From Phyllobacteriaceae bacterium (GTDB taxonomy: Bacteria; Pseudomonadota; Alphaproteobacteria; Rhizobiales; Devosiaceae): 8,413 nt of DNA. Both the position numbers and the translations under genes were made by a program. The stretch lies in NCBI GenBank assembly GCA_012799265.1, contig JAAZLP010000503.1:1-8413 (forward strand). Direction: 5' to 3'. Under the pieces are notes generated by a model that was not told the DNA's origin, searched no databases, and saw only the letters and a list, made by a program, of their open reading frames with translations. Numbering within the stretch: position 1 is the first letter of the stretch; each line of letters begins with the position of its first letter. This document shows positions 1-6,422 of this stretch, in pieces.

Positions 1-776
1 CCCTGCGGGTCAAAGACATGCACGGCCGGGCCGCCGGATGTCCACACCCAGCCGTCGCTGTCAACGCGGAAACCGTCCGGCACCCCATAATCGAGAACCG
101 CAAATTCGCGTCCATTGACGAGGCGCCGACCATCCGCAACATCAAATACTCTGATATGCCGACGAGCATTGGGGTCATTGCTGGAGCCGGAATCGGCGAT
201 GTAGATCAGCTTTTCGTCGGGCGAGAAGGCCAGCCCATTTGGCTGCAGAAAGTCATCGGCGACGCGGGTGATCTCCCGGCTCTGGCCATCGACCCGATAG
301 ACGCCGCGACAGCTCTGCTCTTCGGACGCCTGATAACCCTCATAGTCGCTCATGATGCCGTAGCTTGGGTCGGTGAACCAGATCGCGCCGTCGCTCCCCA
401 CCACGACGTCATTGGGCGAATTAAGCCGCTTGCCCTCGAAGCGGTCAGCGATCACAGTGATCGTGCCATCCCACTCCGTGCGGGTGACGCGGCGCGTGCC
501 ATGTTCACAAGAGACCAGCCGCCCCTGACGATCCCGGGTATGACCATTGGTGAAATTGGACGGTTTTCGGAACATCGAAACCGAACTGTCGCCCGGCAGA
601 TAGCGCATCATGCGCTGGTTTGGGATGTCGGAAAAATAAAGGCAGTCATGATCGGAAAACCAGACCGGTCCCTCCGCCCAGCGGCAACCCGAATAGAGCT
701 CTTCCAGCCTGGCGCTGCCATGGATCTTGGCCGCAAACCGCTGGTCGAGAATGTCGTATAGCCCGTCACTGTTCAT
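1..776 (-). CDS. SMP-30/gluconolactonase/LRE family protein (3' end outside window)
   Basis: This is a predicted sugar-lactone hydrolase of the six-bladed beta-propeller SMP-30 family, which opens lactones such as gluconolactone with a divalent metal. Reading the minus strand from the ATG at 774-776 gives 258 codons with no stop before the left edge. Family members are usually about 300 residues, so roughly the last 40 are missing. Visible motifs are WAEGPVW (33-39), LNSPNDVVV (118-126), QPNGLAFSPD (178-187) and GVPDGFRVD (231-239). By family analogy E35, N122, N180 and D234 would be the metal ligands. A GGAGG ribosome binding site (782-786) sits 5 nt before the ATG and supports this start. 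No signal peptide is seen, so it is probably cytoplasmic. A minus-strand terminator ends 35 nt upstream of the start, so the gene either has a promoter in that short gap or is controlled by attenuation. The family call is secure; the substrate is unknown. Confidence 0.9.
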   Translation of the reverse strand, partial: MNSDGLYDILDQRFAAKIHGSARLEELYSGCRWAEGPVWFSDHDCLYFSDIPNQRMMRYLPGDSSVSMFRKPSNFTNGHTRDRQGRLVSCEHGTRRVTRTEWDGTITVIADRFEGKRLNSPNDVVVGSDGAIWFTDPSYGIMSDYEGYQASEEQSCRGVYRVDGQSREITRVADDFLQPNGLAFSPDEKLIYIADSGSSNDPNARRHIRVFDVADGRRLVNGREFAVLDYGVPDGFRVDSDGWVWTSGGPAVHVFDPQ

Positions 777-811
777 GCTGCCCTCCACCGCCCAAGCCTA
801 AGGTCTGGAAC

Positions 812-848
812 AAAAACCAGTCGTCAGCAAGGGGACGCTGGCGACTGG
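812..848 (-). terminator. Intrinsic terminator on the minus strand, upstream of the lactonase gene
   Basis: Bases 817-828 pair with 837-848 as a 12-bp stem with one G-U pair and an 8-nt loop (829-836). Read on the minus strand, the stem is followed at once by five Ts (816-812) and then GTT, the classic Rho-independent layout. On the plus strand no T-tract follows, so it acts on minus-strand transcription. It lies between tRNA-Thr and the lactonase ATG. It therefore ends a transcript from upstream (the tRNA or an unannotated RNA) or works as an attenuator in the lactonase leader. Confidence 0.75.
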
Positions 849-948
849 GTAGAGTATGGCAGGAGGGCGCTTTCCCTCAGTTGCTGTCATGTTGACGCAG
901 ACTGGATCCTCATGGATCAGGCGGTCGAGCCGGCCCCCATCGCTGATA

Positions 949-967
949 AATTGCCGGATTGGCAATT
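949..967. repeat. Perfect 7-bp inverted repeat (AATTGCC / GGCAATT)
   Basis: AATTGCC (949-955) and GGCAATT (961-967) are exact reverse complements separated by GGATT. The repeat is in non-coding DNA and could be a binding site for a dimeric regulator or a small hairpin in a minus-strand transcript. No T-tract follows on either strand, so it is not a terminator. Its role is unknown. Confidence 0.35.
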
Positions 968-1112
968 CGGCCGGATCGCGCCTTACGAAGACTGGCTACA
1001 GCCAATCCGCTATCTCCAAAAAACGCCAAGGTCAGCAAAAGCCGTCCGCGTCTCCGGCATAATCGACAGCTTCCAGCACAGGCAGAGTCTATACTCGGGA
1101 TTGAGAAGAAAA

Positions 1113-1187
<75 letters not shown>

Positions 1188-1343
1188 ATCTGGGGCGATC
1201 ACCTGGTGGTGTGGTCGCGGGGTCGCTTGCTTCGGAGAGGTCCGTGTCGCGGCGACGGGGGCTCCTTTGCCATAGCGTTACCCTCGACGCAAGACCAAAA
1301 ACAGCCTATCACCACCTCAGATGACTCGAGACGCTTAAGGACC

Positions 1344-1505
1344 ATGGGCAAATCGGAACAGGCACAGCTGCGCGAGCAAAGATTAGCCGCAAAGCTGCGT
1401 GAAAATCTGAAGCGCCGCAAGGAACAGGCCAAGGCTCGTGCCCAAGGGTACAGCACTGATTCCGAACCGGAGGCACCTGAAATGGACACGGGCAATAATC
1501 CGTAA
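1344..1505 (+). CDS. Small charged hypothetical protein (53 aa) upstream of murA
   Basis: I do not know a function for this gene. The ORF encodes 53 residues. The N-terminal two-thirds is strongly basic and predicted helical, with the core LRENLKRRKEQAKARAQG at 18-35. The last third is acidic and proline-containing (residues 36-53, with SEPEAPEMD at 40-48). There are no cysteines, no membrane segment and no signal peptide. An AAGGA ribosome binding site (1337-1341) precedes the ATG by only 2 nt, which is short. The same frame stays open upstream to 912, but that extension crosses the tRNA and has no translation signal, so the internal ATG is the sensible start. I recall similar short proteins with an LRxNLKRRKxQ core beside murA in other alphaproteobacteria; this is memory, not a search. 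It lies 126 bp before murA on the same strand and may be co-transcribed. The basic helix could bind nucleic acid, which is inference only. Confidence 0.7.
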   Translation: MGKSEQAQLREQRLAAKLRENLKRRKEQAKARAQGYSTDSEPEAPEMDTGNNP

Positions 1506-1583
1506 ACCATTTCGGGCGAACAATCGCAGTTACCCTTCATACGAGAACGGCTGGTCTGGCTTACGTGGCAACGAAGACCTCGC

Positions 1584-1615
1584 CTACCTCCCCCAGGTAG
1601 CAGGCCGAAGGGCCT
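1584..1615 (+). promoter_or_regulatory. Two tandem hairpins in the murA leader
   Basis: CTACCT (1584-1589) pairs with AGGTAG (1595-1600) around five Cs. One base later AGGCC (1602-1606) pairs with GGCCT (1611-1615) around a GAAG tetraloop. The second hairpin ends 5 nt before the GAGGA ribosome binding site of murA (1621-1625), which is 6 nt from the ATG. No T-tract follows, so this is not a terminator. Possible roles are mRNA stability or control of ribosome access. The structure is seen in the sequence; the function is inferred. Confidence 0.4.
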
Positions 1616-1631
1616 ATATTGAGGACTTCTA

Positions 1632-2924
1632 ATGGATCGAATTCGTTTGGTTGGCGGCAACGAGCTACGGGGCGAAATCCCCATCTCGGGCGCCAAGAAT
1701 GCCGCTTTGCCGCTGATGATCGCCGCGCTGCTCACCGATGAGCCGCTTGTGCTCACCAATGTGCCGCGCCTCGCCGACGTCAAGCAGCTTGAGCGCATTC
1801 TGGAGAATCACGGCGTCGATATTGCCGTCCATGGCCGTCGTCGCGGCGAGGAAGAGGGCGTGGGTCAGCGCATGACTTTCCACGCTGCCGACATCGTCGA
1901 CACCACCGCACCCTATGATCTTGTTTCCAAGATGCGCGCCAGCTTCTGGGTCATTGGCCCCTTGCTGGCCCGTTGCCATGAGGCGCGTGTGTCGCTGCCG
2001 GGTGGCTGCGCGATTGGTACACGTCCTGTGGATCTTTTTCTCGACGGTCTTCAGGCGCTGGGCGCCGAGATCGACATTGACGAAGGCTATGTCGTGGCCC
2101 GGGCGCCCAAGGGTGGCCTAGTTGGCGCGACTGTCCGCTTCCCCAAGGTATCAGTCGGCGCGACTCACACCATCCTGATGGCCGCCACGCTTGCCCGCGG
2201 CACGACCGTGATCGAGAACGCGGCCCAGGAGCCCGAGATCACCAATGTCGCCGAATGCCTCGTCGCCATGGGCGCAAAGATTTCCGGCATCGGCACCCGC
2301 ACCCTGACCATTGAAGGCGTCGAGCGCCTGCATGGCGCGACGGTCGCTGTGATCCCCGACCGAATCGAAACCGGCACCTTTGCCATGGCTGCTGCCATGA
2401 CTGGTGGCGATGTGCTGCTCACCGGCGCGCGTCCCGAACATCTGCAGGCGGCGCTGGACGTTCTGGCCGGCACCGGTGTGGAACTCACGCAGGAGGCCAA
2501 TGGCCTCCGCGTTCGCCGCAATGGCAATGGCATTCTGCCCGTCGACGTCGAAACCGATCCATTCCCCGGCTTCCCTACCGATCTGCAGGCGCAGTTCATG
2601 GCCCTGATGACCATGAGCTCGGGCATCAGCCACATTCGCGAGACCATTTTCGAGAACCGCTACATGCATGTGGCCGAGCTTGTGCGTTTCGGCGCCGATA
2701 TTTCGGTCAATGGGCAGGTGGCGACGGTCAGGGGCAAGCCCCAGCTCAAGGGCGCCCAGGTGATGGCGACGGACCTTCGCGCGTCAGTCTCGCTGGTCAT
2801 TGCCGGCCTCGCGGCCAAGGGCGAAACGGTGGTCAACCGCATCTATCACCTCGATCGCGGCTTTGAGGGCCTCGAGACCAAGCTCTCCCGCTGCGGCGCC
2901 GAAATCGAACGCGTAGCTGGCTAG
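1632..2924 (+). CDS. murA: UDP-N-acetylglucosamine 1-carboxyvinyltransferase MurA
   Basis: MurA transfers the enolpyruvyl group of phosphoenolpyruvate to UDP-GlcNAc, the first committed step of peptidoglycan synthesis, in the cytoplasm. The 430-residue protein is full length (E. coli 419) and has the two-lobed EPSP-synthase fold. Key residues are visible: K22-N23 in SGAKNAALP, the catalytic Cys126 in PGGCAIGTRP (the fosfomycin target, E. coli Cys115), Arg131, Asp317 in FPGFPTD and Arg409 in YHLDRG. Cys126 predicts fosfomycin sensitivity at the target, since resistant forms carry Asp there. A charged loop at about 68-80 (HGRRRGEEEGVGQ) accounts for most of the extra length over E. coli. The start is set by GAGGA 6 nt upstream. 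The gene follows the 53-aa ORF and ends at a bidirectional terminator, so it is not co-transcribed with hisD here. Confidence 0.98.
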   Translation: MDRIRLVGGNELRGEIPISGAKNAALPLMIAALLTDEPLVLTNVPRLADVKQLERILENHGVDIAVHGRRRGEEEGVGQRMTFHAADIVDTTAPYDLVSKMRASFWVIGPLLARCHEARVSLPGGCAIGTRPVDLFLDGLQALGAEIDIDEGYVVARAPKGGLVGATVRFPKVSVGATHTILMAATLARGTTVIENAAQEPEITNVAECLVAMGAKISGIGTRTLTIEGVERLHGATVAVIPDRIETGTFAMAAAMTGGDVLLTGARPEHLQAALDVLAGTGVELTQEANGLRVRRNGNGILPVDVETDPFPGFPTDLQAQFMALMTMSSGISHIRETIFENRYMHVAELVRFGADISVNGQVATVRGKPQLKGAQVMATDLRASVSLVIAGLAAKGETVVNRIYHLDRGFEGLETKLSRCGAEIERVAG

Positions 2925-2993
2925 CGCACACGCCGATGCTCGTGCGCCAGGCCACGAGAGCTAAGCGCGAGTGGCGGGCCTTTGATGCAAGAA

Positions 2994-3017
2994 AAGCCCC
3001 GGACCTGTCCGGGGCTT
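2994..3017. terminator. Bidirectional intrinsic terminator between murA and the convergent oxidase gene
   Basis: AAGCCCCGGA (2994-3003) and TCCGGGGCTT (3008-3017) form a perfect 10-bp stem with a CCTG loop. On the plus strand the tail is TTCTTG; on the minus strand the T-run is longer (TTTTCTTG). The stem lies 69 bp after the murA stop and 9 bp past the 3' end of the oxidase gene, so it can serve both. A weaker 6-bp inverted repeat, CTCGTG/CACGAG, lies at 2939-2958 without a T-tract. Confidence 0.88.
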
Positions 3018-3026
3018 CTTGCTGTT

Positions 3027-4505
3027 TCAGATCGACTGGCCGAAGCGGAACACATTGGTTGGGTCGACCGCCGCCTTGACCGCGCTCAACCGCGCAAGGT
3101 TCTCCCCATAATAGCGCTCGCGCCAGTCGGTCAGCGAGGGATCGGGGAAGTTCTGGAACGCGCCTTTGGTATCGCTGGCGGTGACCAGCGCATAAAGCTC
3201 GTCCTGCCAGTCCGTGCTCGCCCGCACGACGTCGGGGCGGGCCGTGTCGTCCTTGCTCCAGGAGAGGTTGGCAGTGGAGAGGAACCGGCTGTCGCGGTGA
3301 ACAAAGGCCGTTGCGTCGCTGGCGACCGCGTTGACCGCGGCGCCCGTCTGGAAGAACACCAGATTTGCCGAGGCGCCCGTGCCGGGCCAGCGGGCCATGT
3401 GGTCGATTGCCTGGGCAAGGAACTCCCGATCCGGCACGCTGGTGTGGAAGGTCGAGCGCTCACGGTAATAGGCGGGTTCACCTTCTTCGGCGAGAAAGTC
3501 CTGCCCCTGCCAATAGGGTGCTTCCTGGATATCGGCAAAGTCCGGTTCGCCCACAGCCAGAACCGGCGCCATGAGCGCGAGGAAATCCTCCTTGCTGCCG
3601 GCAAATTGCCCCAACAGGGTCAGCGGCACCTGGCGTCCGCGACCTGTCATGGTGGGATTGATGCCGCCAAAGGCAACGCGCGTGCCCATTGTGTCCGGCG
3701 CCGCATCGATCGTTTCAAACAGCGCGCTTGCCACATCCAGCACCTTGTCGCGCCAGACGATGCGGAAGACGGTGATCGATGTCTCGGCCGGATGCGTCTG
3801 CAGGGTGAACGACGTCGCCACCCCAAAATTGCCACCCGCGCCACCGCGCAGCGCCCAGAAAAGGTCCGCGTTTTCCGTTTCCGAACAGGTCCTGATCTGG
3901 CCGTCCGCAGTCACTATCTCGGCGCTGATCAGGCTGTCGCAGGCCATGCCAAAGCGGCGCATGTTAAAGCCGATGCCGCCGCCCATGAGGAAGCCGGCGA
4001 TGCCAACGCTGGGGCAGCGACCATGCGTGGTCGTCCGCCCGGCCGCGTCCAGCGCAGCGTAAATCTCATAATTGATGGCGCCGGCCCCGATGGTCGCGAC
4101 CCCGGTCTCGGCGTCGATCGCGATCTCATCCATTCTCGCCATGTCGATGACAAGCCCGTGGCTTGTCGAAAACCCCGCATAGGAATGACCGCCGCCGCGA
4201 ATGGCGAATGGCATGTCATTGTCGCGGCACCAATTGATGACGTCAGCCACCATCTGCGGCGAATTGCAGTAAACCACGCCCTCCGGACGCACCGCTTCAA
4301 AGCGCAGATTATTGGGCAGGGCGGCATTGGCAAATCCCGTGTCCTCGGGGCGCAACAGCAGGTCGCCGGCGATTCCGCGCAGTCTTTCCCAGCGGTCGAC
4401 AGCCCCCATTTCGTCGTGGATAAGGGCCTGGGCAAAGGACGAGGGAAGGGTCAGCGCGGTGATTGCGGCAGCGCTACCGGAAAGAAAAAGGCGGCGGTTC
4501 AACAT
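3027..4505 (-). CDS. FAD-binding oxidoreductase, berberine-bridge (BBE)-like, with Tat-type signal peptide
   Basis: The 492-residue protein is a flavin oxidase of the FAD-PCMH/BBE family, whose members oxidise sugars, alkaloids or other alcohols using oxygen. Residues 1-27 look like a twin-arginine signal: N-RRLFLSG, a hydrophobic stretch, then possible cleavage at FAQA (24-27). This implies folded export to the periplasm, although the residue before RR is Asn rather than the usual Ser/Thr. The FAD-binding part spans about 70-240. It has His107 in RGGGHSYAGFS and Cys164 in HGRCPSVGIAGF, the two residues that covalently anchor FAD in bicovalent BBE enzymes, followed by GGGIG (175-179). The C-terminal BBE segment includes YYGENLARL and VDPTNVFRF near the end. 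The start lacks a strong ribosome binding site but is fixed by the signal peptide. The gene is convergent with murA and divergent from the DUF2948-hisD cluster. The substrate cannot be read from the sequence. Confidence 0.92.
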   Translation of the reverse strand: MLNRRLFLSGSAAAITALTLPSSFAQALIHDEMGAVDRWERLRGIAGDLLLRPEDTGFANAALPNNLRFEAVRPEGVVYCNSPQMVADVINWCRDNDMPFAIRGGGHSYAGFSTSHGLVIDMARMDEIAIDAETGVATIGAGAINYEIYAALDAAGRTTTHGRCPSVGIAGFLMGGGIGFNMRRFGMACDSLISAEIVTADGQIRTCSETENADLFWALRGGAGGNFGVATSFTLQTHPAETSITVFRIVWRDKVLDVASALFETIDAAPDTMGTRVAFGGINPTMTGRGRQVPLTLLGQFAGSKEDFLALMAPVLAVGEPDFADIQEAPYWQGQDFLAEEGEPAYYRERSTFHTSVPDREFLAQAIDHMARWPGTGASANLVFFQTGAAVNAVASDATAFVHRDSRFLSTANLSWSKDDTARPDVVRASTDWQDELYALVTASDTKGAFQNFPDPSLTDWRERYYGENLARLSAVKAAVDPTNVFRFGQSI

Positions 4506-4518
4506 GTTGGGTCTCTAA

Positions 4519-4539
4519 AAATCAGTGCCGAACTGATTT
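4519..4539. promoter_or_regulatory. Operator-like perfect 8-bp inverted repeat upstream of the FAD oxidase gene
   Basis: AAATCAGT (4519-4526) and ACTGATTT (4532-4539) are exact reverse complements separated by GCCGA. The repeat is 13 bp upstream of the oxidase ATG and just downstream of a weak -10-like element. This geometry and AT-rich symmetry resemble sites for dimeric repressors such as TetR or MarR types. A weak hairpin in the mRNA leader is the alternative, since Ts follow on the minus strand. No regulator gene is present in the window. Confidence 0.5.
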
Positions 4540-4549
4540 CATGGCCGAG

Positions 4550-4577
4550 TTAATATCCCGCTTTTCTGTTCTGAAAG
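4550..4577 (-). promoter_or_regulatory. Weak candidate sigma-70-type promoter for the FAD oxidase gene
   Basis: On the minus strand, CTTTCA (4577-4572) and TATTAA (4555-4550) are spaced by 16 nt. The predicted start site, near 4543, would place the inverted repeat at 4519-4539 right at the beginning of the transcript. Both hexamers match the consensus poorly (about 3 of 6 and 4 of 6), so this rests mostly on position. Confidence 0.22.
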
Positions 4578-4680
4578 ATGCGAAGGGTATCCCCCTCCGA
4601 CATTGCTCTTGGCCCCTCAACCTTGTAGATCGGGACAGGCACGACCAGATAGGCTTGACCTCAATAAACAGGGCCGAAAC

Positions 4681-5112
4681 ATGACCGATCTCAAGCTGAT
4701 CGCGCTTGATAGTGAAGACCTCGAAATCGTGTCTGCCCATGTGCAGGATGCCGTTGTGCGCACCGCCGATATGGGTTTTGCCCGCGCCGACCGGCGCTTC
4801 GCCCTGTTGATGAACCGCTATGACTGGACCAGCGACGTCAAGCGCAGCAAGGGACTGCGCAAGCGCGCCGCCATCCATTTCGAGGCGGTCACGCATGCCG
4901 CCTTTGCCGGCTTTGATCCGACCGCGCCAGAGGGCGTATTGAACCTCCTCGCCATCCAATTCAAGCCGACCGACGCCCCATCAGGGATTGTCGAGCTGAG
5001 CTTTGCCGGCGGCGGCACTGTCCGTCTCACCGTTGATTATCTTGAAGCGCGCCTTGCCGATCTTGGTGCCGCCTGGGCCGCCACGGCCAAACCGACCCAC
5101 TCTCTCGATTGA
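4681..5112 (+). CDS. DUF2948 family protein
   Basis: The 143-residue protein has no known biochemical function. It matches the DUF2948 pattern: an N-terminal LIALDSEDLEIVSAHVQDAV (6-25), a central RRFALLMNRYDW (38-49) with a following basic patch, and a C-terminal block from VLNLLAIQF (86-94) through PSGIVELSFAGGGTVRL (100-116) to DLGAAWAT near the end. No membrane segment or signal peptide is seen, so it is probably cytoplasmic. The ATG at 4681 is preferred over an in-frame ATG at 4603 because the family motif begins within ten residues and AGGG (4670-4673) lies 7 nt upstream. It starts the plus-strand cluster and ends 9 bp before hisD, which suggests co-transcription. I recall DUF2948 as a regular neighbour of murA and hisD in Hyphomicrobiales. 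No convincing promoter was found in 4540-4680; a TTGACC at 4655-4660 is too close to the ATG to be one. Confidence 0.88.
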   Translation: MTDLKLIALDSEDLEIVSAHVQDAVVRTADMGFARADRRFALLMNRYDWTSDVKRSKGLRKRAAIHFEAVTHAAFAGFDPTAPEGVLNLLAIQFKPTDAPSGIVELSFAGGGTVRLTVDYLEARLADLGAAWAATAKPTHSLD

Positions 5113-5121
5113 AAGCCTTTC

Positions 5122-6414
5122 ATGCCTCTTCGCCTCGATAGCGCCGCCCCCGACTTTGAGCGGCACTTCACTGATCTCCTGGGCGCCAAGCGCGAATCGA
5201 GCCGCGACGTCAATGACACGGTCGCGGCCATCATCGCCGATGTGCGCGCCCGCGGTGACGAGGCAGTGGTCGAGCTGACCAACAAGTTCGACAAGGCCAA
5301 TGTAAGCGCTGAAACCCTCCGCTTTACCGCAGAGGAAATCGCTGCGGCTGCGGCGCAGGTGCCGGAATATGTGCGCGCCGCGCTGCAGACGGCGCATGAT
5401 CGCATCAAGTCGCATCACGAAAAGCAGAAGCCCGAGGATAGCGTCTATACCGACGCGCTCGGCGTCACCCTCGGTTCGCGCTGGACCCCCGTCGATGCCG
5501 TCGGCATCTATGTTCCGGGAGGCCTCGCCTCCTATCCTTCATCCGTGCTGATGAATGCCGTTCCCGCCCGCGTTGCTGGCGTCGAGCGCATCGCCATGGT
5601 CGTCCCCACACCCAATGGCGAGATCAACCCCGCCATTCTCGCCGCCGCCCAGATTGCCGGCATCACTGAGATCTACCGCATTGGCGGCGCACAGGCCGTC
5701 GCCGCGCTCGCCTATGGCACTGCAACCATTCCGCGCGTCGACAAGATCACTGGCCCGGGTAACGCCTATGTGGCCACCGCCAAGCGGCAGGTCTTCGGCC
5801 AGGTCGGGATCGACATGATCGCTGGCCCATCCGAAGTCCTCGTCATTGCCGACAGTTCGGCCAATCCCGCCTGGGTGGCCGCCGATCTCATCGCGCAAGC
5901 CGAGCACGGGGCAGGGGCCCAGTCCATTCTCGTCACCACCGACGAAAAGCTCGCCGATGCCGTCGAAGCCGAAGTCGATCGCCAGCTGACCCTCCTGCCC
6001 AAGGGCGACATGGCCCGCGAAGGCTGGGATGAACTGGGCGCCATCATCCTCGTCTCCTCGCTTGAGGAGGCGGCTGTTCTGGGCAACCGCATTGCCTCTG
6101 AACATGTCGAACTCGCCGTCGATGATCCGCAGGCGCTCGTTCCGTTGATCCGCCATGCAGGCGCGATCTTCCTCGGGCACCACACGCCGGAGGCCATTGG
6201 CGACTATGTCGGCGGCTCCAACCACGTGTTGCCAACGGCCCGTTCTGCCCGCTTTGCCTCGGGCCTTGGTGTCCTCGACTTCATGAAGCGCACCTCGCTC
6301 CTTGGCTGCACGCCATCCTCGCTTGCCGCGCTGGCAGGACCCGCCGTCACCATTGCCGAGGTCGAGGACCTCGATGGCCATGGCCGGTCCATATCCATCC
6401 GGTTGAACTCTTGA
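5122..6414 (+). CDS. hisD: Histidinol dehydrogenase HisD
   Basis: HisD oxidises L-histidinol to L-histidine in two NAD-dependent steps, the last stage of histidine synthesis, as a zinc-dependent cytoplasmic homodimer. The 430-residue protein is full length. Zinc ligands known from E. coli HisD are present: Gln259 and His262 in AQAEHGAGAQS, Asp361 in GDYVGGSNH and His420 near the C terminus. The catalytic Glu327-His328 pair is in ASEHVEL, and His368 is in SNHVLPT. The glycine-rich VPGGLASYPS (131-140) and KITGPGNAYV (208-217) blocks are typical. The gene starts 9 bp after DUF2948 with only a weak ribosome binding site, consistent with translational coupling, and its stop touches the start region of the next gene. 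No other his genes are in the window, so histidine genes are dispersed here. Confidence 0.98.
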   Translation: MPLRLDSAAPDFERHFTDLLGAKRESSRDVNDTVAAIIADVRARGDEAVVELTNKFDKANVSAETLRFTAEEIAAAAAQVPEYVRAALQTAHDRIKSHHEKQKPEDSVYTDALGVTLGSRWTPVDAVGIYVPGGLASYPSSVLMNAVPARVAGVERIAMVVPTPNGEINPAILAAAQIAGITEIYRIGGAQAVAALAYGTATIPRVDKITGPGNAYVATAKRQVFGQVGIDMIAGPSEVLVIADSSANPAWVAADLIAQAEHGAGAQSILVTTDEKLADAVEAEVDRQLTLLPKGDMAREGWDELGAIILVSSLEEAAVLGNRIASEHVELAVDDPQALVPLIRHAGAIFLGHHTPEAIGDYVGGSNHVLPTARSARFASGLGVLDFMKRTSLLGCTPSSLAALAGPAVTIAEVEDLDGHGRSISIRLNS

Positions 6415-6422
6415 GCATTTCA

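Larger units (their letters stand above)
777..1112. other. 336-bp non-coding region with structured elements; possible minus-strand leader or small RNA
   Basis: This stretch lies between the lactonase start and the 3' end of tRNA-Thr. I find no convincing gene: the open frames on either strand lack ribosome binding sites and family motifs, and the longer ones run through the tRNA. It holds a strong minus-strand terminator hairpin (812-848), a perfect 7-bp inverted repeat (949-967) and a T-rich run on the minus strand directly after the tRNA CCA end (1103-1112). A minus-strand transcript starting at or near the tRNA and ending at 812 would be about 260-300 nt. That could be a read-through tRNA tail, an independent small RNA or an attenuated leader for the lactonase gene. 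No clear sigma-70 promoter was found in it. Confidence 0.4.

Noticed and set aside
1037..1058. Possible minus-strand terminator for tRNA-Thr (GCCG/CGGC stem followed by TTTT)
   Set aside because: The stem is only 4 bp with a 10-nt loop, far weaker than the 812-848 hairpin; not enough to call.
2982..4553. Long plus-strand open frame (523 codons) across the oxidase gene
   Set aside because: It is antisense to the BBE-like oxidase, whose frame has clear family motifs and a signal peptide. The plus-strand translation has no recognisable domain; GC-rich DNA commonly gives such frames.
4655..4660. TTGACC as a -35 element for the DUF2948-hisD cluster
   Set aside because: A -10 at normal spacing would fall at the ATG at 4681 or inside the gene, and the family N terminus shows that translation starts there.
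6411..6422. TTG start overlapping the hisD stop for the UPF0262 fusion
   Set aside because: It is possible through TTGA coupling, but the ATG at 6423 gives an N terminus closer to the family pattern, and neither has a strong ribosome binding site. It is kept as an alternative only.
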